Assembly (NCBI RefSeq): GCF_031157375.1
Contig: NZ_JAVIFV010000001.1
Location: 496,001 to 560,000 of the forward strand
Direction: 5' to 3'
DNA: 64,000 nucleotides
From: Sphingosinicella sp. LHD-64
GTDB taxonomy: Bacteria > Pseudomonadota > Alphaproteobacteria > Sphingomonadales > Sphingomonadaceae
Part shown: positions 1 to 8,402 of the stretch, one piece after another
Layout of the letters: every line of letters begins with the position of its first letter
Numbering within the stretch: the first letter of the stretch is position 1
Translations under genes and position numbers: made by a program
The notes under the pieces: model-generated
Seen by the model: only the letters and a program-made list of their open reading frames with translations
Told to the model about the DNA's origin: nothing
Databases searched by the model: none

Positions 1-1071
1 CAGCCTGGCAAGCGCAAGCGGCGTGTTAAGATCGTCCGACAAGGCATTGAGAACGCCTTCATCCGCCACGCCACCGGCCTCGCCGACCGCGCGATAGAGC
101 CGATCCAGCGTCGCCTTGCTCTGGGCGATCAGCGCGTCGGACCATTCGAGCGGCTGGCGGTAATGCGCGGAGAGCAGGGCGAAGCGCAGCACCTCGCCCT
201 TGTGCCCCTCAGCCAGCAGATCGGCGACGGTCACCACATTGCCAAGGCTCTTCGACATCTTCTCGCTGCCCGCCATCGACAGGAAGCCGTTATGCACCCA
301 GTAGCGGGCGAGCGGCGCGCCCTGGTGCGCGCAGCGGCTCTGGGCGATCTCGTTCTCGTGATGGGGGAAGATGAGGTCGAGCCCGCCGCCGTGGATGTCG
401 ATCGTCTCGCCGAGATGCTCCCGGATCATCGCCGAGCATTCGATGTGCCAGCCCGGCCGGCCGCGGCCCCAGGACGACTCCCAGCCGATCACCCCGTCCA
501 CCGACGGCTTCCACAGCACGAAATCGGCCGGGTCGCGCTTGTACCCCGCCACCTCGACGCGGGCGCCGGCGATCATCGCGTCGCGGTCGCGCCGGCCGAG
601 CGCGCCGTAACCGGGGTCGCTCGGCACGTGGAAGAGGACGTGGCCGTCCGCCTCATAGGCGTTGCCGGTCGCGATCAGCCGCGCGATCATCGCGACCATC
701 TGCCCGACATGGCTCGCGGCGTGCGGCGCGATATCCGGCGCCTGGACGCCGAGCGCACCCATATCCGCCAGATAGAAGTCCTCGTAACGCTTTGTGATCA
801 CGGACGGATCGACGCCTTCCGCCCGCGCCGCCTCGATGATCTTGTCGTCGACGTCGGTGACGTTGCGGGCATAGACGAGGCTGTCCGCCCCGTAGACATG
901 GCGCAGCAGCCGGGCGAGCACGTCGAACACCACGGCGGGCCGCGCATTGCCGATATGGGCGCGGTTGTAGACGGTCGGCCCGCACACATACATCGTCACC
1001 CGCGCAGGATCGGCGGGGGTGAAGACGCGTTTCTCGCGCGCCATCGTGTCGTGGAGACGGATCTCGGTCAT
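1..1071 (-). CDS. cysS: Cysteinyl-tRNA synthetase, C-terminus cut by the window edge
   Basis: Class I aminoacyl-tRNA synthetase that charges tRNA-Cys with cysteine in the cytoplasm. Reading leftwards from the ATG at 1071, the first 357 residues are present. They contain the N-terminal YVCGPTVYN signature with the zinc-ligand Cys30, the HIGN form of the HIGH motif at residues 39-42, and KMSKS at about 271-275. The C-terminal anticodon-binding part (the family is about 460 residues) lies outside the window. Its ATG overlaps the TGA of the upstream cvpA gene by four bases (1068-1071), so the two are probably translationally coupled. Confidence 0.96.
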   Translation of the reverse strand, partial: MTEIRLHDTMAREKRVFTPADPARVTMYVCGPTVYNRAHIGNARPAVVFDVLARLLRHVYGADSLVYARNVTDVDDKIIEAARAEGVDPSVITKRYEDFYLADMGALGVQAPDIAPHAASHVGQMVAMIARLIATGNAYEADGHVLFHVPSDPGYGALGRRDRDAMIAGARVEVAGYKRDPADFVLWKPSVDGVIGWESSWGRGRPGWHIECSAMIREHLGETIDIHGGGLDLIFPHHENEIAQSRCAHQGAPLARYWVHNGFLSMAGSEKMSKSLGNVVTVADLLAEGHKGEVLRFALLSAHYRQPLEWSDALIAQSKATLDRLYRAVGEAGGVADEGVLNALSDDLNTPLALARL

Positions 1072-1601
1072 CGGGCTTTGGTCGGAGTCTCTTCGGGATC
1101 GGGGCCGCGCTGCGCCTCGACCAGGTCGACGATCGTCTCGCCGCTCGATTCGAGCAGGTGATAGGTGCGCGATTCGCTGATCCAGTCCGGCCGCGCCGCC
1201 GCCCGGCCCCAGATCGTGTCGTAGACGAGGCTCAGCAGCAGATAGAGCAGGGTCGCCCAGATCAGGCCCTTCAAGGCGCCGAAGCCGGCGCCGAGCACCC
1301 GGTCGACCGGCCCGACCACCGACTGGCGCACCCGCGTCCCCAGCCGGCGCGAGGCGAGCTTGCCGCCGAGGAAGACGAGGCCGAACACCAGCAGGAAGGC
1401 GAGCGCCGCGGCGCCCGATTCCGTCCCGATCGGCCCGGCCAGCAGCCGCTCCACCGGTTCGTAGAAATAGCGCAGCGCGACGATCGCCAGGATCCAGGCG
1501 AACAGCGACAGCACCTCCGCCACGAAGCCGCGCAGGAAGCCGAAGACGAGGCCCGCCCCGACCAGCAGCAGGACGACGATGTCGAGCATGGTGAGACCCA
1601 T
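1068..1601 (-). CDS. cvpA: CvpA family inner-membrane protein
   Basis: Small polytopic membrane protein of the CvpA family, named for colicin V production in E. coli; the biochemical role in other bacteria is unclear. The N-terminal [11 protein letters not shown] hydrophobic segment and three further hydrophobic stretches fit the usual four transmembrane helices. About 177 residues from the ATG at 1601. An in-frame ATG at 1637 would add 12 hydrophilic residues and one at 1589 would remove four. No start has a good Shine-Dalgarno, and 1601 was chosen for family length. The stop overlaps the cysS start by ATGA. Confidence 0.85.
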   Translation of the reverse strand: MGLTMLDIVVLLLVGAGLVFGFLRGFVAEVLSLFAWILAIVALRYFYEPVERLLAGPIGTESGAAALAFLLVFGLVFLGGKLASRRLGTRVRQSVVGPVDRVLGAGFGALKGLIWATLLYLLLSLVYDTIWGRAAARPDWISESRTYHLLESSGETIVDLVEAQRGPDPEETPTKAR

Positions 1602-1650
1602 GGGGAGCGTGCCTAAAGGAGGACGAGCTTCGTTCAAACCACAATTTTAC

Positions 1651-1762
1651 ACTCATCCTGAGTGGCCGTTGAGCTTGTCGAAACGGCGTATCGAAGGACG
1701 CAGAGAGTCTCCGACCGGTCTTCGATACGGGGCTTCGACAAGCTCAGCCCCCTCAGGATGAG
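1651..1762. repeat. Long imperfect inverted repeat between radA and cvpA
   Basis: Left arm 1651-1695 and right arm 1721-1762 are near-complementary (blocks ctcatcctgag, gagcttgtcgaa and cgtatcgaa recur inverted). It can fold into a stem of about 40 bp with a 25-base loop. The blocks belong to the CCTGAG...GTCGAAGG class of palindromic intergenic repeat seen again in fragments at 26616 and 54173. It lies between radA and cvpA, so it would be present in a read-through transcript or end one. Confidence 0.8.
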
Positions 1763-1778
1763 CGGGATCGGATGATCT

Positions 1779-3152
1779 TCAACCGCGCCCGAGCAGATGG
1801 TCGACGAGTTGTCCGAGCGTCTTGTAACCGGAGAGCGTCAGCATGTCCTTCCCGCCACCGACCGCGGCCGGCACGAGCGCGCGCTCGAAGCCTAGCTTGG
1901 CGGCTTCCTTGAGGCGCAGATTGGCATGGGCGACGGGCCGGAGCTCGCCGGACAGGGCGACCTCGCCGAACGCCACCGTCTCGGCCGGCACCAGGCGCTC
2001 GGCCAGCGCCGAGACCAGGGCCGCGGCGACGGCGAGATCGGCGGCAGGATCGGTCACCCGGTAGCCGCCCGCGACGTTCAGATAGACCTCGGCGGTCGAG
2101 AAGCTGAGCCCGCAGCGCGCCTCCAGCACGGCGAGGATCATCGCCAGCCGTCCGGAATCCCAGCCGACGGCGGCGCGGCGCGGTGTGGCCCCGCTCGCAA
2201 GGCGCACCGTAAGCGCCTGGATTTCCACCAGAACGGGCCGGGTCCCTTCGAGCGCCGGAAACACGACCGCGCCCGGCACCGCCTCGCCACGATGGGTCAG
2301 GAACAGCGCGGAGGGATTGGCGACCTCGGCCAGGCCGCCTTCTTCCATCGCGAACACGCCGATCTCGTCGGTGCCGCCGAAGCGGTTCTTGACCGCACGC
2401 AGGATGCGGTACTGATGGCTGCGCTCGCCTTCGAAGCTCAGGACCGTATCGACCATATGCTCGAGCACGCGCGGCCCGGCGATCGCGCCGTCCTTGGTGA
2501 CATGGCCGACCAGCACGACCGCCGCCCCGCTCTCCTTGGCGAAGCGGATCAGCTCGTGCGCCGAGGCGCGGACCTGGCTCACCGTGCCCGGCGCGCCTTC
2601 GATCAGGTCCGAATACATGGTCTGGATCGAATCGATCACGACCAGTGCCGGCGGCGCCGATTCGCCGAGCGTGGTCAGGATGTCGCGCACCGAGGTCGCC
2701 GCCGCGAGCTTGAGCGGCGCCGCGCCGAGCCCGAGCCGGCGCGCCCGCAGCCGCACCTGATCGGCCGCTTCCTCGCCGGAAATATATGCAACGACAGCGC
2801 CTTGCGACGCGACCTTCGCGGCCGCTTGCAGCAACAGGGTCGACTTGCCGATCCCCGGATCGCCGCCGATCAGCGTCGCCGAGCCCGCCACGACGCCGCC
2901 GCCCAGCGCCCGGTCCAGCTCGGCGATGCCGGTCGAGATGCGCGCCGGCAGCACCGCCTCGGCATCGAGCCCGGTCAGCTCGACCCGGCGTCCGCCGCTC
3001 CTCAGGTCATGCTTGGCCGAAAAGGGCGTCACCACCCCGGCCGCATCCTCGACCAGGCTGTTCCATTCGCCGCAATCCGGGCACTGCCCCACCCAGCGCG
3101 GGCTCACCGAACCGCAGAGCTGGCAGACATAGCGGGTCTTGAGCTTCGCCAT
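1779..3152 (-). CDS. radA: DNA repair protein RadA
   Basis: RecA-like, Lon-related ATPase that promotes branch migration of recombination intermediates. From the ATG at 3152 the protein has 457 residues, normal for the family. It carries an N-terminal C4 zinc finger (Cys10, Cys13, Cys24, Cys27), Walker A GGDPGIGKST at about 96-105 (Lys103), the RadA-specific KNRFG motif at about 255-259, and a Lon-protease-like C-terminal domain. An upstream start at 3185 would only add 11 non-conserved residues before the conserved MAKLKTRYVC beginning. cvpA and cysS follow on the same strand after the inverted repeat at 1651. Confidence 0.97.
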   Translation of the reverse strand: MAKLKTRYVCQLCGSVSPRWVGQCPDCGEWNSLVEDAAGVVTPFSAKHDLRSGGRRVELTGLDAEAVLPARISTGIAELDRALGGGVVAGSATLIGGDPGIGKSTLLLQAAAKVASQGAVVAYISGEEAADQVRLRARRLGLGAAPLKLAAATSVRDILTTLGESAPPALVVIDSIQTMYSDLIEGAPGTVSQVRASAHELIRFAKESGAAVVLVGHVTKDGAIAGPRVLEHMVDTVLSFEGERSHQYRILRAVKNRFGGTDEIGVFAMEEGGLAEVANPSALFLTHRGEAVPGAVVFPALEGTRPVLVEIQALTVRLASGATPRRAAVGWDSGRLAMILAVLEARCGLSFSTAEVYLNVAGGYRVTDPAADLAVAAALVSALAERLVPAETVAFGEVALSGELRPVAHANLRLKEAAKLGFERALVPAAVGGGKDMLTLSGYKTLGQLVDHLLGRG

Positions 3153-3262
3153 GGCCGAGAGACTAGTGAAACATATGCGGAACATCCAGCCGGAATCGGC
3201 ACAGGGAACGCCGGGCGGCGCGGCGCATTGTCCTCACAATCGTAACCAGCGTGGAGGCAGGC

Positions 3263-3577
3263 ATGTTCGTCCAGATCAGCACCGACAACCAGATCAAGAG
3301 CGATGCGGACGCCAATGCCCGGCTGGAGGACCGCGTCCGCGCGAAGCTCAAGCGCTTTTCCGACCGGCTCTCCCATGTCTCGGTCCACGTCGCCGACGTC
3401 AACGGAACCAAGGGCGGCGACAGCGACAAGCGCGTCAGCCTGGAGGCGCGGGCCAACGGCCACGCGCCGGTCGCGGTCCACGCCGATGCGGCGCGGATCG
3501 ACATCGCCGTCACCGCTGCGGCCGACAAGGCGGCCCGCGCCCTCACCCACGCGCTGGAAAAGCAGAAGGCGCATTGA
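3263..3577 (+). CDS. HPF/RaiA-family ribosome-associated protein, short form
   Basis: About 104 residues with the fold pattern of ribosome hibernation/modulation factors: an early IRSD-like segment, RAKLKRFSDRLSHVSVHVADV, and an alternating basic helix ending in ALEKQK. Such proteins bind the 30S subunit between head and body and inhibit translation in stress. It lacks the long C-terminal domain of long-form HPF. The ATG at 3263 is preceded by GGAGG at good spacing. An ATG four codons upstream (3251) is possible but has no better site. It is divergent from radA. Assignment is by pattern recognition only. Confidence 0.75.
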   Translation: MFVQISTDNQIKSDADANARLEDRVRAKLKRFSDRLSHVSVHVADVNGTKGGDSDKRVSLEARANGHAPVAVHADAARIDIAVTAAADKAARALTHALEKQKAH

Positions 3578-3617
3578 GATTGCGCTTGGCCGCGCGGCCC
3601 GCCACATCACCCGGCGC

Positions 3618-4415
3618 ATGATCCGCGTCGCCAGCTACAATATGCGCAAGGCCATCGGCACCGACCGGCGCCGGCGGCCGGACCGCACGGTCGAGGTGCT
3701 GAACGAGCTCGACGCCGACGTGATCGCGCTCCAGGAAGCCGACCGGCGCTTCGGCGAGCGGGCGAGCGCGCTGCCGCTCCACCTGCTCGAGGAACATAGC
3801 GACTACCTCCCGGTCCCGCTCGACAACCGGGCGGCGAGCATCGGCTGGCACGGCAATGCGCTGCTGGTGAAGCGCCATGTCGGCGTCCGCGGAGGCCACC
3901 TGCTCCACCTCCCGTCGCTGGAGCCGCGCGGCGCGATCCTCGCCGATGTCGAGGCGCATGGCGTGGCGCTGCGCGTCGTCGGCATGCATCTCGATCTGTC
4001 GGGCCTGTGGCGGCGGCGGCAGGCTCATGCGATCCTCGCCCATCTCGCGACCCACGCGGGCGAGCCGCCGACCGTGCTGATGGGCGATCTCAACGAATGG
4101 AGCAGCCGCGGCGGCTGCCTGCGCGACTTCGCCCTCCATCACAATTTCGCGCCCTGCGGCCGGTCCTTCCACGCGAGCCGACCGATCGCCCAGCTCGACC
4201 GGATCATGGTGACGCCGGATCTCGACGTGCTCGACAGCGGCGTCCACGCCAGCGCGACCGCCCGCCGCGCCTCCGACCATCTGCCGATCTGGGCCGATCT
4301 CGCCCCGCGCGACTCCCGCCCCGCGCCCGCCGGCCTGCCGCCGCGCACGACCTTGCGGACGCGCCTGCGCGTCTCGATCGAGCGAACCCGCGTGCGGGTG
4401 CGCGTCCGGCGCTAG
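3618..4415 (+). CDS. Endonuclease/exonuclease/phosphatase (EEP) family protein
   Basis: 265 residues with the DNase I-like EEP fold: N8 in SYNMRKA, E40 in IALQEAD, H124 in VGMHLDLSG, the GDLNEW motif (D157, N159), D194 in QLDRI, and the terminal SDH pair D220/H221. These are the metal and catalytic residues of Mg-dependent phosphodiesterases and phosphatases. The substrate cannot be told: family members act on DNA, inositol phosphates or sphingomyelin. The Arg-rich C-terminal tail (after about 240) is unusual and may contact nucleic acid or lipid head groups. It follows the hibernation-factor gene after 40 bases and may be co-transcribed with it. Confidence 0.85.
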   Translation: MIRVASYNMRKAIGTDRRRRPDRTVEVLNELDADVIALQEADRRFGERASALPLHLLEEHSDYLPVPLDNRAASIGWHGNALLVKRHVGVRGGHLLHLPSLEPRGAILADVEAHGVALRVVGMHLDLSGLWRRRQAHAILAHLATHAGEPPTVLMGDLNEWSSRGGCLRDFALHHNFAPCGRSFHASRPIAQLDRIMVTPDLDVLDSGVHASATARRASDHLPIWADLAPRDSRPAPAGLPPRTTLRTRLRVSIERTRVRVRVRR

Positions 4416-5170
4416 GCGCAGCCTTCCTGCGCCGCGCTCGCCTCATAATGCGTGTCCCACCAGCCGCGCCAGCGCGCCTCCAGCGCGACGAAGGCATCTT
4501 CGGACAGTCCATAAGTGGTGAGGATCAGCATGCCGCGTCCATGCGCCGCCGCATCGGTCAACGACTTGTCGGTGGCGATCAGCAGGCCGTCGCCCCATTG
4601 CGGCACGGTCATCCCGATCTGCCACGACGTGCGATGCCAGACCTCACCCTTCACGACCTCGCCCGTGGGCAGGTCGACGCGCACGACATGGCGGTCCTCG
4701 TGCGCACGCAAGGAGGTCAGCCCGAGCGCTGCGATCGGGCCTGACCCGCCTTCCTTCGCGTTGCCGGAGAGGTAGATCGTCCGGCGCGGCCCGAGGCCGT
4801 GGCGCTCCATCGCCAGCCGCAGCTGCTGGACGAAGCTGATCCAGCCCTCGGTCATATCCTCGTAGATGTCGTCCCAGCTTTCGTCCGCCGGCGCCGCACG
4901 GATGACGCGCAACACGCTGCCCGAACCGCGCTCCGCCACCTCGAACCGGTCCTCGGTTCCCTCGAAACGGAGCGTCCGGGTCGCACCGTCCGCCCGGCCA
5001 TATCTGCCGAAGATGAAGTCGATCTCGTCCTTCAGCGTGTCGGCGTCCCAGCCGAACCAGTTGCGGATCTTCTCCTGGTCGCGGATCGCCTCCCACACGT
5101 CGCCGGCGGGCGCAGCGATGGTGACTTCGACGAGCAGGCGATCGACGGTCGGCTTGGCGGCTTCGGTCAT
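4412..5170 (-). CDS. SRPBCC/AHSA1-like protein partnered with an ArsR regulator
   Basis: 252 residues with an SRPBCC (START/Bet v1-like) N-terminal half: VEVTIAAPAGDVWEAI...IRNWFGWD followed by WISFVQQLRLAME. The remaining half (GLGPRRTIYLSG onward) has no obvious named domain and may be a second helix-grip unit. The fold binds hydrophobic ligands in a cavity; no ligand can be deduced. It starts 13 bases after the ArsR-type gene, a pairing common for AHSA1-family proteins, and is probably the regulated target. The stop overlaps the end of the convergent EEP gene by four bases. Confidence 0.8.
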   Translation of the reverse strand: MTEAAKPTVDRLLVEVTIAAPAGDVWEAIRDQEKIRNWFGWDADTLKDEIDFIFGRYGRADGATRTLRFEGTEDRFEVAERGSGSVLRVIRAAPADESWDDIYEDMTEGWISFVQQLRLAMERHGLGPRRTIYLSGNAKEGGSGPIAALGLTSLRAHEDRHVVRVDLPTGEVVKGEVWHRTSWQIGMTVPQWGDGLLIATDKSLTDAAAHGRGMLILTTYGLSEDAFVALEARWRGWWDTHYEASAAQEGCA

Positions 5171-5183
5171 CCTGGTTCCCCTG

Positions 5184-5786
5184 TCAGTTGACGCTGCGTT
5201 TCGCAGCCTTGGCGGCGGCCGCGGGATGGCCGGCAATGGTGACGCGGTAGGCCCGCCCTTCTCCCTCTGGCGCAAAGTCCGCGGCGATCGCGGCGACGGC
5301 CTCGGCCAGACGACTGGTGAACCGTTCAACGTCGGAGGGACGCGCGAAGGCGACATCGGCCTCGACCGTGAAGGTCAGCAGGCGGCTGCCCTCCCCCATC
5401 GCCGCGTCCCGCATCCGCGAGACCTCGCGCACGAGCCCGGCTGCCGTCCGGACGAGATGCTCGGCGGCGAACCGGTCCTGCTTCTCCGTCGCAACCGGAT
5501 CGGTGGGCGCCAGGATCATCGGATCGACGATCAGCGCATCGCCCCGCGCTTCGTAGAGCTTCTGGGTGAACCCCCGCCGCTGCCGCGTCCCGGCCTCCGC
5601 GATCAGGCCGGCCTTCTCGAGCAGGCGCAGATGATAGCCGATCTTCTGCCGCGGCATCCCGAATTCATCACCGAGCGCCGAGGCGGAAGCCGGCGTCCGC
5701 AGCCGCGCCAGGAGCCGCTGCCGCAGCGGCGACAGGGCCAGCCGCGCGGTGCCTGCGTCCTCGACCATAGCCAGCCTATCGCCCAT
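5184..5786 (-). CDS. ArsR-type winged-helix transcriptional regulator
   Basis: About 200 residues. The winged helix lies near the N-terminus (LSPLRQRLLARLRTPAS, then RQKIGYHLRLLEKAGLI as the recognition helix), with a C-terminal region that could sense a ligand. The ATG at 5786 was chosen because GGAG lies nine bases upstream; a TTG at 5888 and an ATG at 5768 are alternatives. It is probably autoregulated through the perfect 16-bp palindrome about 100 bases upstream (5884-5899) and controls the SRPBCC gene that follows. No metal-binding Cys motif of classical ArsR/SmtB proteins is visible. Confidence 0.85.
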   Translation of the reverse strand: MGDRLAMVEDAGTARLALSPLRQRLLARLRTPASASALGDEFGMPRQKIGYHLRLLEKAGLIAEAGTRQRRGFTQKLYEARGDALIVDPMILAPTDPVATEKQDRFAAEHLVRTAAGLVREVSRMRDAAMGEGSRLLTFTVEADVAFARPSDVERFTSRLAEAVAAIAADFAPEGEGRAYRVTIAGHPAAAAKAAKRSVN

Positions 5787-5883
5787 GCCATCCCACTCCA
5801 GGCGCTGCCCGCCCAACAGATCCGCTCCATCGGCAGGTTCCCTGCCTGGCGATACGGAGCCTTGGCATTCCCTTTTTCTATTA

Positions 5884-5899
5884 GACAAAATATTTTGTC
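5884..5899. promoter_or_regulatory. 16-bp perfect palindrome, probable operator of the ArsR/SRPBCC pair
   Basis: gacaaaatattttgtc is a perfect palindrome in an AT-rich island within GC-rich DNA. On the minus strand it overlaps a consensus -35 box (TTGACA, 5896-5901), so a bound dimer would block RNA polymerase. A -10 is less clear (TAATAG/TAGAAA region). Inference: binding site for the regulator encoded just downstream. Confidence 0.7.
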
Positions 5900-6006
5900 A
5901 ATTCAGAAATGCAGCATGCGTCAGGAGCGAACACATATCTTGCGCGATGCCATGATGGAGATTGACGAGGGCGACGTTCTCAACGGGACGATCCGCCGGA
6001 GCAGCT

Positions 6007-7347
6007 TCAGGCGCTGCCGCCCTCATTGTCGGGCCGCTCCGCCGGCGCCGCCATCTGCCCCGGCGTGTCGATCTGGAGCCAGTCGCGCGACGGCAGGCGG
6101 TAGACCATGTCCATGACCTCATATTCGAGACCCGCCGGCGCGTTGGTCGAGCTGTTCCACAGGGCGACGATGCCGGAGCGGCGGGCGGGATCGAACAGGA
6201 TCATCGAACGATAGCCGCGCACCCCGCCATGGTGGCCGACCACCCGGTGGCCGGCATAGTCGAACACCCGCCAGCCGAGGCCGTAGGCGGAGGTCGGCGT
6301 CCGCTCGGTGAACAGGCGCCGGCGCCGCGTCTCGCCCGGGGTGTTGACCCGCGGCGACTGGACCTCGGCGAGCACCTCGCGCGACAGCACGTCGGGCGCC
6401 GCGCCCATCTGGGCGAGCATCCAGATCGCCAGGTCCTCGATCGAGCCGTTGACCCCGCCCGCCGCCGGCACGCGATAATAGGAGTCGGTGACCTCGACCG
6501 GCTGGCTGTTCTTGCCGCCGGCATGGCCCCGCGCCCAGCTCGGCGCCGCCAGCAGCTCGGCCCGGCCGATGCTTGCCCGGCTCATGCCCAAGGGCTGGAA
6601 CAGCCGTTCGCGCACGACCGCCGGATAAGGCGTGCCGGTCACCCGCTCGACGATCTCGGACGCCGCGTCATAGGCGACGTTCTGATAGGCGTGGCAGGTC
6701 CCCGGCGTGCAGATGTCATGGAGGCTGGAGAGCGCGGCGCGCAGCAGTCTGGGATCCTCCCCGTCCTCGAGCTTGGCGTCCTGCGCATGGGCGAACAGGC
6801 CGGTGCGGTGCGAGAGGATGTCGACGATCGTGACGTTCGCCTCGCTGCCGCCGGGCAGGCGCAGCGAGTTCGCATAGCGCGCCGCCGGCTCGAACAGCGA
6901 CAGCCGCTGCTCACCGGCGAGCAGGGCGACCATGTCCGCCGCCACGCCCTTGGAGAGCGACGCCCAGCGGAACACGGTCGAGGTCGTCACCGGATCGCCA
7001 TTGCCGGCGCCCGTCTCCCCATAGCCCTTCACGAACCGGATCTGGCCGTCCTCGACGACGGCGATGGCGAGGCCCACCATCGCCGGATCGTTCATCAGGC
7101 GGCGGATACGTTCGTCGAGACGGGTATAGTCGACAGCGCCCGGCGTCGACGCGGACGGCGCCCCGACGGGCATCTCGAACCGCGGCCCTGCCTTGGCACG
7201 CGAGGCCACATTGACGGGCGCATCGTATCGGGCACCCGCCCACCAGGCCGCGCCGGCAAGGACGAGGGCGACAACGAGAACGGGTAACAGGCGCCTCAGA
7301 AACACGGTATTTGGCAATTCAGCTCCAGCCACCGGGTTCCATGACAT
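6007..7347 (-). CDS. Class C beta-lactamase-like serine hydrolase, membrane anchored
   Basis: 446 residues from the ATG at 7347. An N-terminal hydrophobic segment (about 18-38) acts as signal anchor. The catalytic domain has SLSK at 130-133 (nucleophile Ser130, Lys133), YQN at 221-223 and HHGG at 372-375, the three signatures of the beta-lactamase/DD-peptidase clan (family S12 esterases, AmpC). Likely periplasmic. Substrate could be peptidoglycan peptides, esters or beta-lactams; sequence alone does not decide, and the HxG instead of KTG motif favours an esterase- or peptidase-like member. It is divergent from the HTH gene at 7510. Confidence 0.87.
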   Translation of the reverse strand: MSWNPVAGAELPNTVFLRRLLPVLVVALVLAGAAWWAGARYDAPVNVASRAKAGPRFEMPVGAPSASTPGAVDYTRLDERIRRLMNDPAMVGLAIAVVEDGQIRFVKGYGETGAGNGDPVTTSTVFRWASLSKGVAADMVALLAGEQRLSLFEPAARYANSLRLPGGSEANVTIVDILSHRTGLFAHAQDAKLEDGEDPRLLRAALSSLHDICTPGTCHAYQNVAYDAASEIVERVTGTPYPAVVRERLFQPLGMSRASIGRAELLAAPSWARGHAGGKNSQPVEVTDSYYRVPAAGGVNGSIEDLAIWMLAQMGAAPDVLSREVLAEVQSPRVNTPGETRRRRLFTERTPTSAYGLGWRVFDYAGHRVVGHHGGVRGYRSMILFDPARRSGIVALWNSSTNAPAGLEYEVMDMVYRLPSRDWLQIDTPGQMAAPAERPDNEGGSA

Positions 7348-7509
7348 GCGCCGGCTGCGGCACGGCTTATCGTGACAGAAGTGTGAAGGAAAGGCGCCGC
7401 GGCCACACGTCGGCGCGCGCGCCGACCGGGATATCGGCGCACTGCACGGGCCGGTCCAGCCGGCGGCGCGGGCTTGCAATGTAGGATTTCGTCTGTTCTA
7501 TCCTTCGAC

Positions 7510-8292
7510 ATGGAACATATAGAGAACATTCACGAGCCCGGCCCCGGCCGCGCGCTCGTCCCCTTGCCCCGCCGGGACGGCTTCACGCCGAAACGGCAGC
7601 GCAGGTTCCTGAAGGCCCTGCGCAAGACCGGCTGCGTGCGCGATGCCTGCCGGGCCGCCGGCATATCGGACAGCGCCGCCTACAAGGCCCGCAAGCGCGA
7701 TCCGGGGTTCCGCGCGCTCTGGGATGCCGCTCTCTCGTGGGCCGGCAGCGATATCGAGACCTTCGCCTGGCACCTGGCTGTTGCAGGGGTGGAGGAGGAG
7801 GTCTGGGCCTATGGCAGGCTGGTCGGCGTGCGGCGCCGGACCGATCCGCAGCTGTTCCGCATGCTCCTCCAGGCGTCCAATCCGGCCCGCTATGGCGGCC
7901 GGGGCTATGGCAGCCGCAAGGCGCTGGAGAAGCGCATCCGGCAGGAGATCGCCGGGGAGCAGGAGCATCTTCAGGGCGAGGATATCGACGAGGTGCGCTC
8001 GCGCCTCGCCGAAAGAATCGCGCGGCTCCGCAAGCGGTTGGTGGGCGACGGCAAATATTACGAGGAGGATGGGGAACTGATCCCGGTGGGCTATGTCAAA
8101 GCCGCCGGTCCCGATCATTCCGATCCCGCGCCGCCAGAACCCGGCGATACATGGACCGGGGATGATGCGGACTGGACAAAGCCCGAACCGGCCCGAACCA
8201 GCGACCGGGACGAAAGCGGGGACGAAAATCCGCGGTTTTCCGACGAATCCGGCGCGGCGGAACCGCGCATCACCCGCCTCGATGGCTGGTAA
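7510..8292 (+). CDS. Terminase-small-subunit-like HTH protein (paralogue 1)
   Basis: About 260 residues. The N-terminal part (FTPKRQRRFLKALRKTG, then ACRAAGISDSAAYKARKRDP) is a helix-turn-helix of the kind found in phage terminase small subunits. The middle has LFRMLLQASNPARYGGRG, and the C-terminal third is acidic and low complexity (many Asp, Glu, Pro). No large terminase, portal or capsid gene is nearby. The protein at 27740 shares the same N-terminal pattern. Function is unknown; possibly a domesticated DNA-binding protein. Start ATG at 7510 precedes the conserved part; an upstream ATG at 7474 is possible. Confidence 0.7.
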   Translation: MEHIENIHEPGPGRALVPLPRRDGFTPKRQRRFLKALRKTGCVRDACRAAGISDSAAYKARKRDPGFRALWDAALSWAGSDIETFAWHLAVAGVEEEVWAYGRLVGVRRRTDPQLFRMLLQASNPARYGGRGYGSRKALEKRIRQEIAGEQEHLQGEDIDEVRSRLAERIARLRKRLVGDGKYYEEDGELIPVGYVKAAGPDHSDPAPPEPGDTWTGDDADWTKPEPARTSDRDESGDENPRFSDESGAAEPRITRLDGW

Positions 8293-8402
8293 TTTTGCCT
8301 TTTTTGCGCGAATCCCCGAACTTCGCCCTGGTCGCGGCAAAACGGGCGATGCACGGCGCCTCCGCTCGACATGACGGCCGCTTCCTGCCACGTTGCCGCA
8401 CG

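Noticed and set aside
7510-8292. Phage remnant
   Set aside because: The terminase-small-like protein has no other phage gene beside it, so a prophage is not supported.
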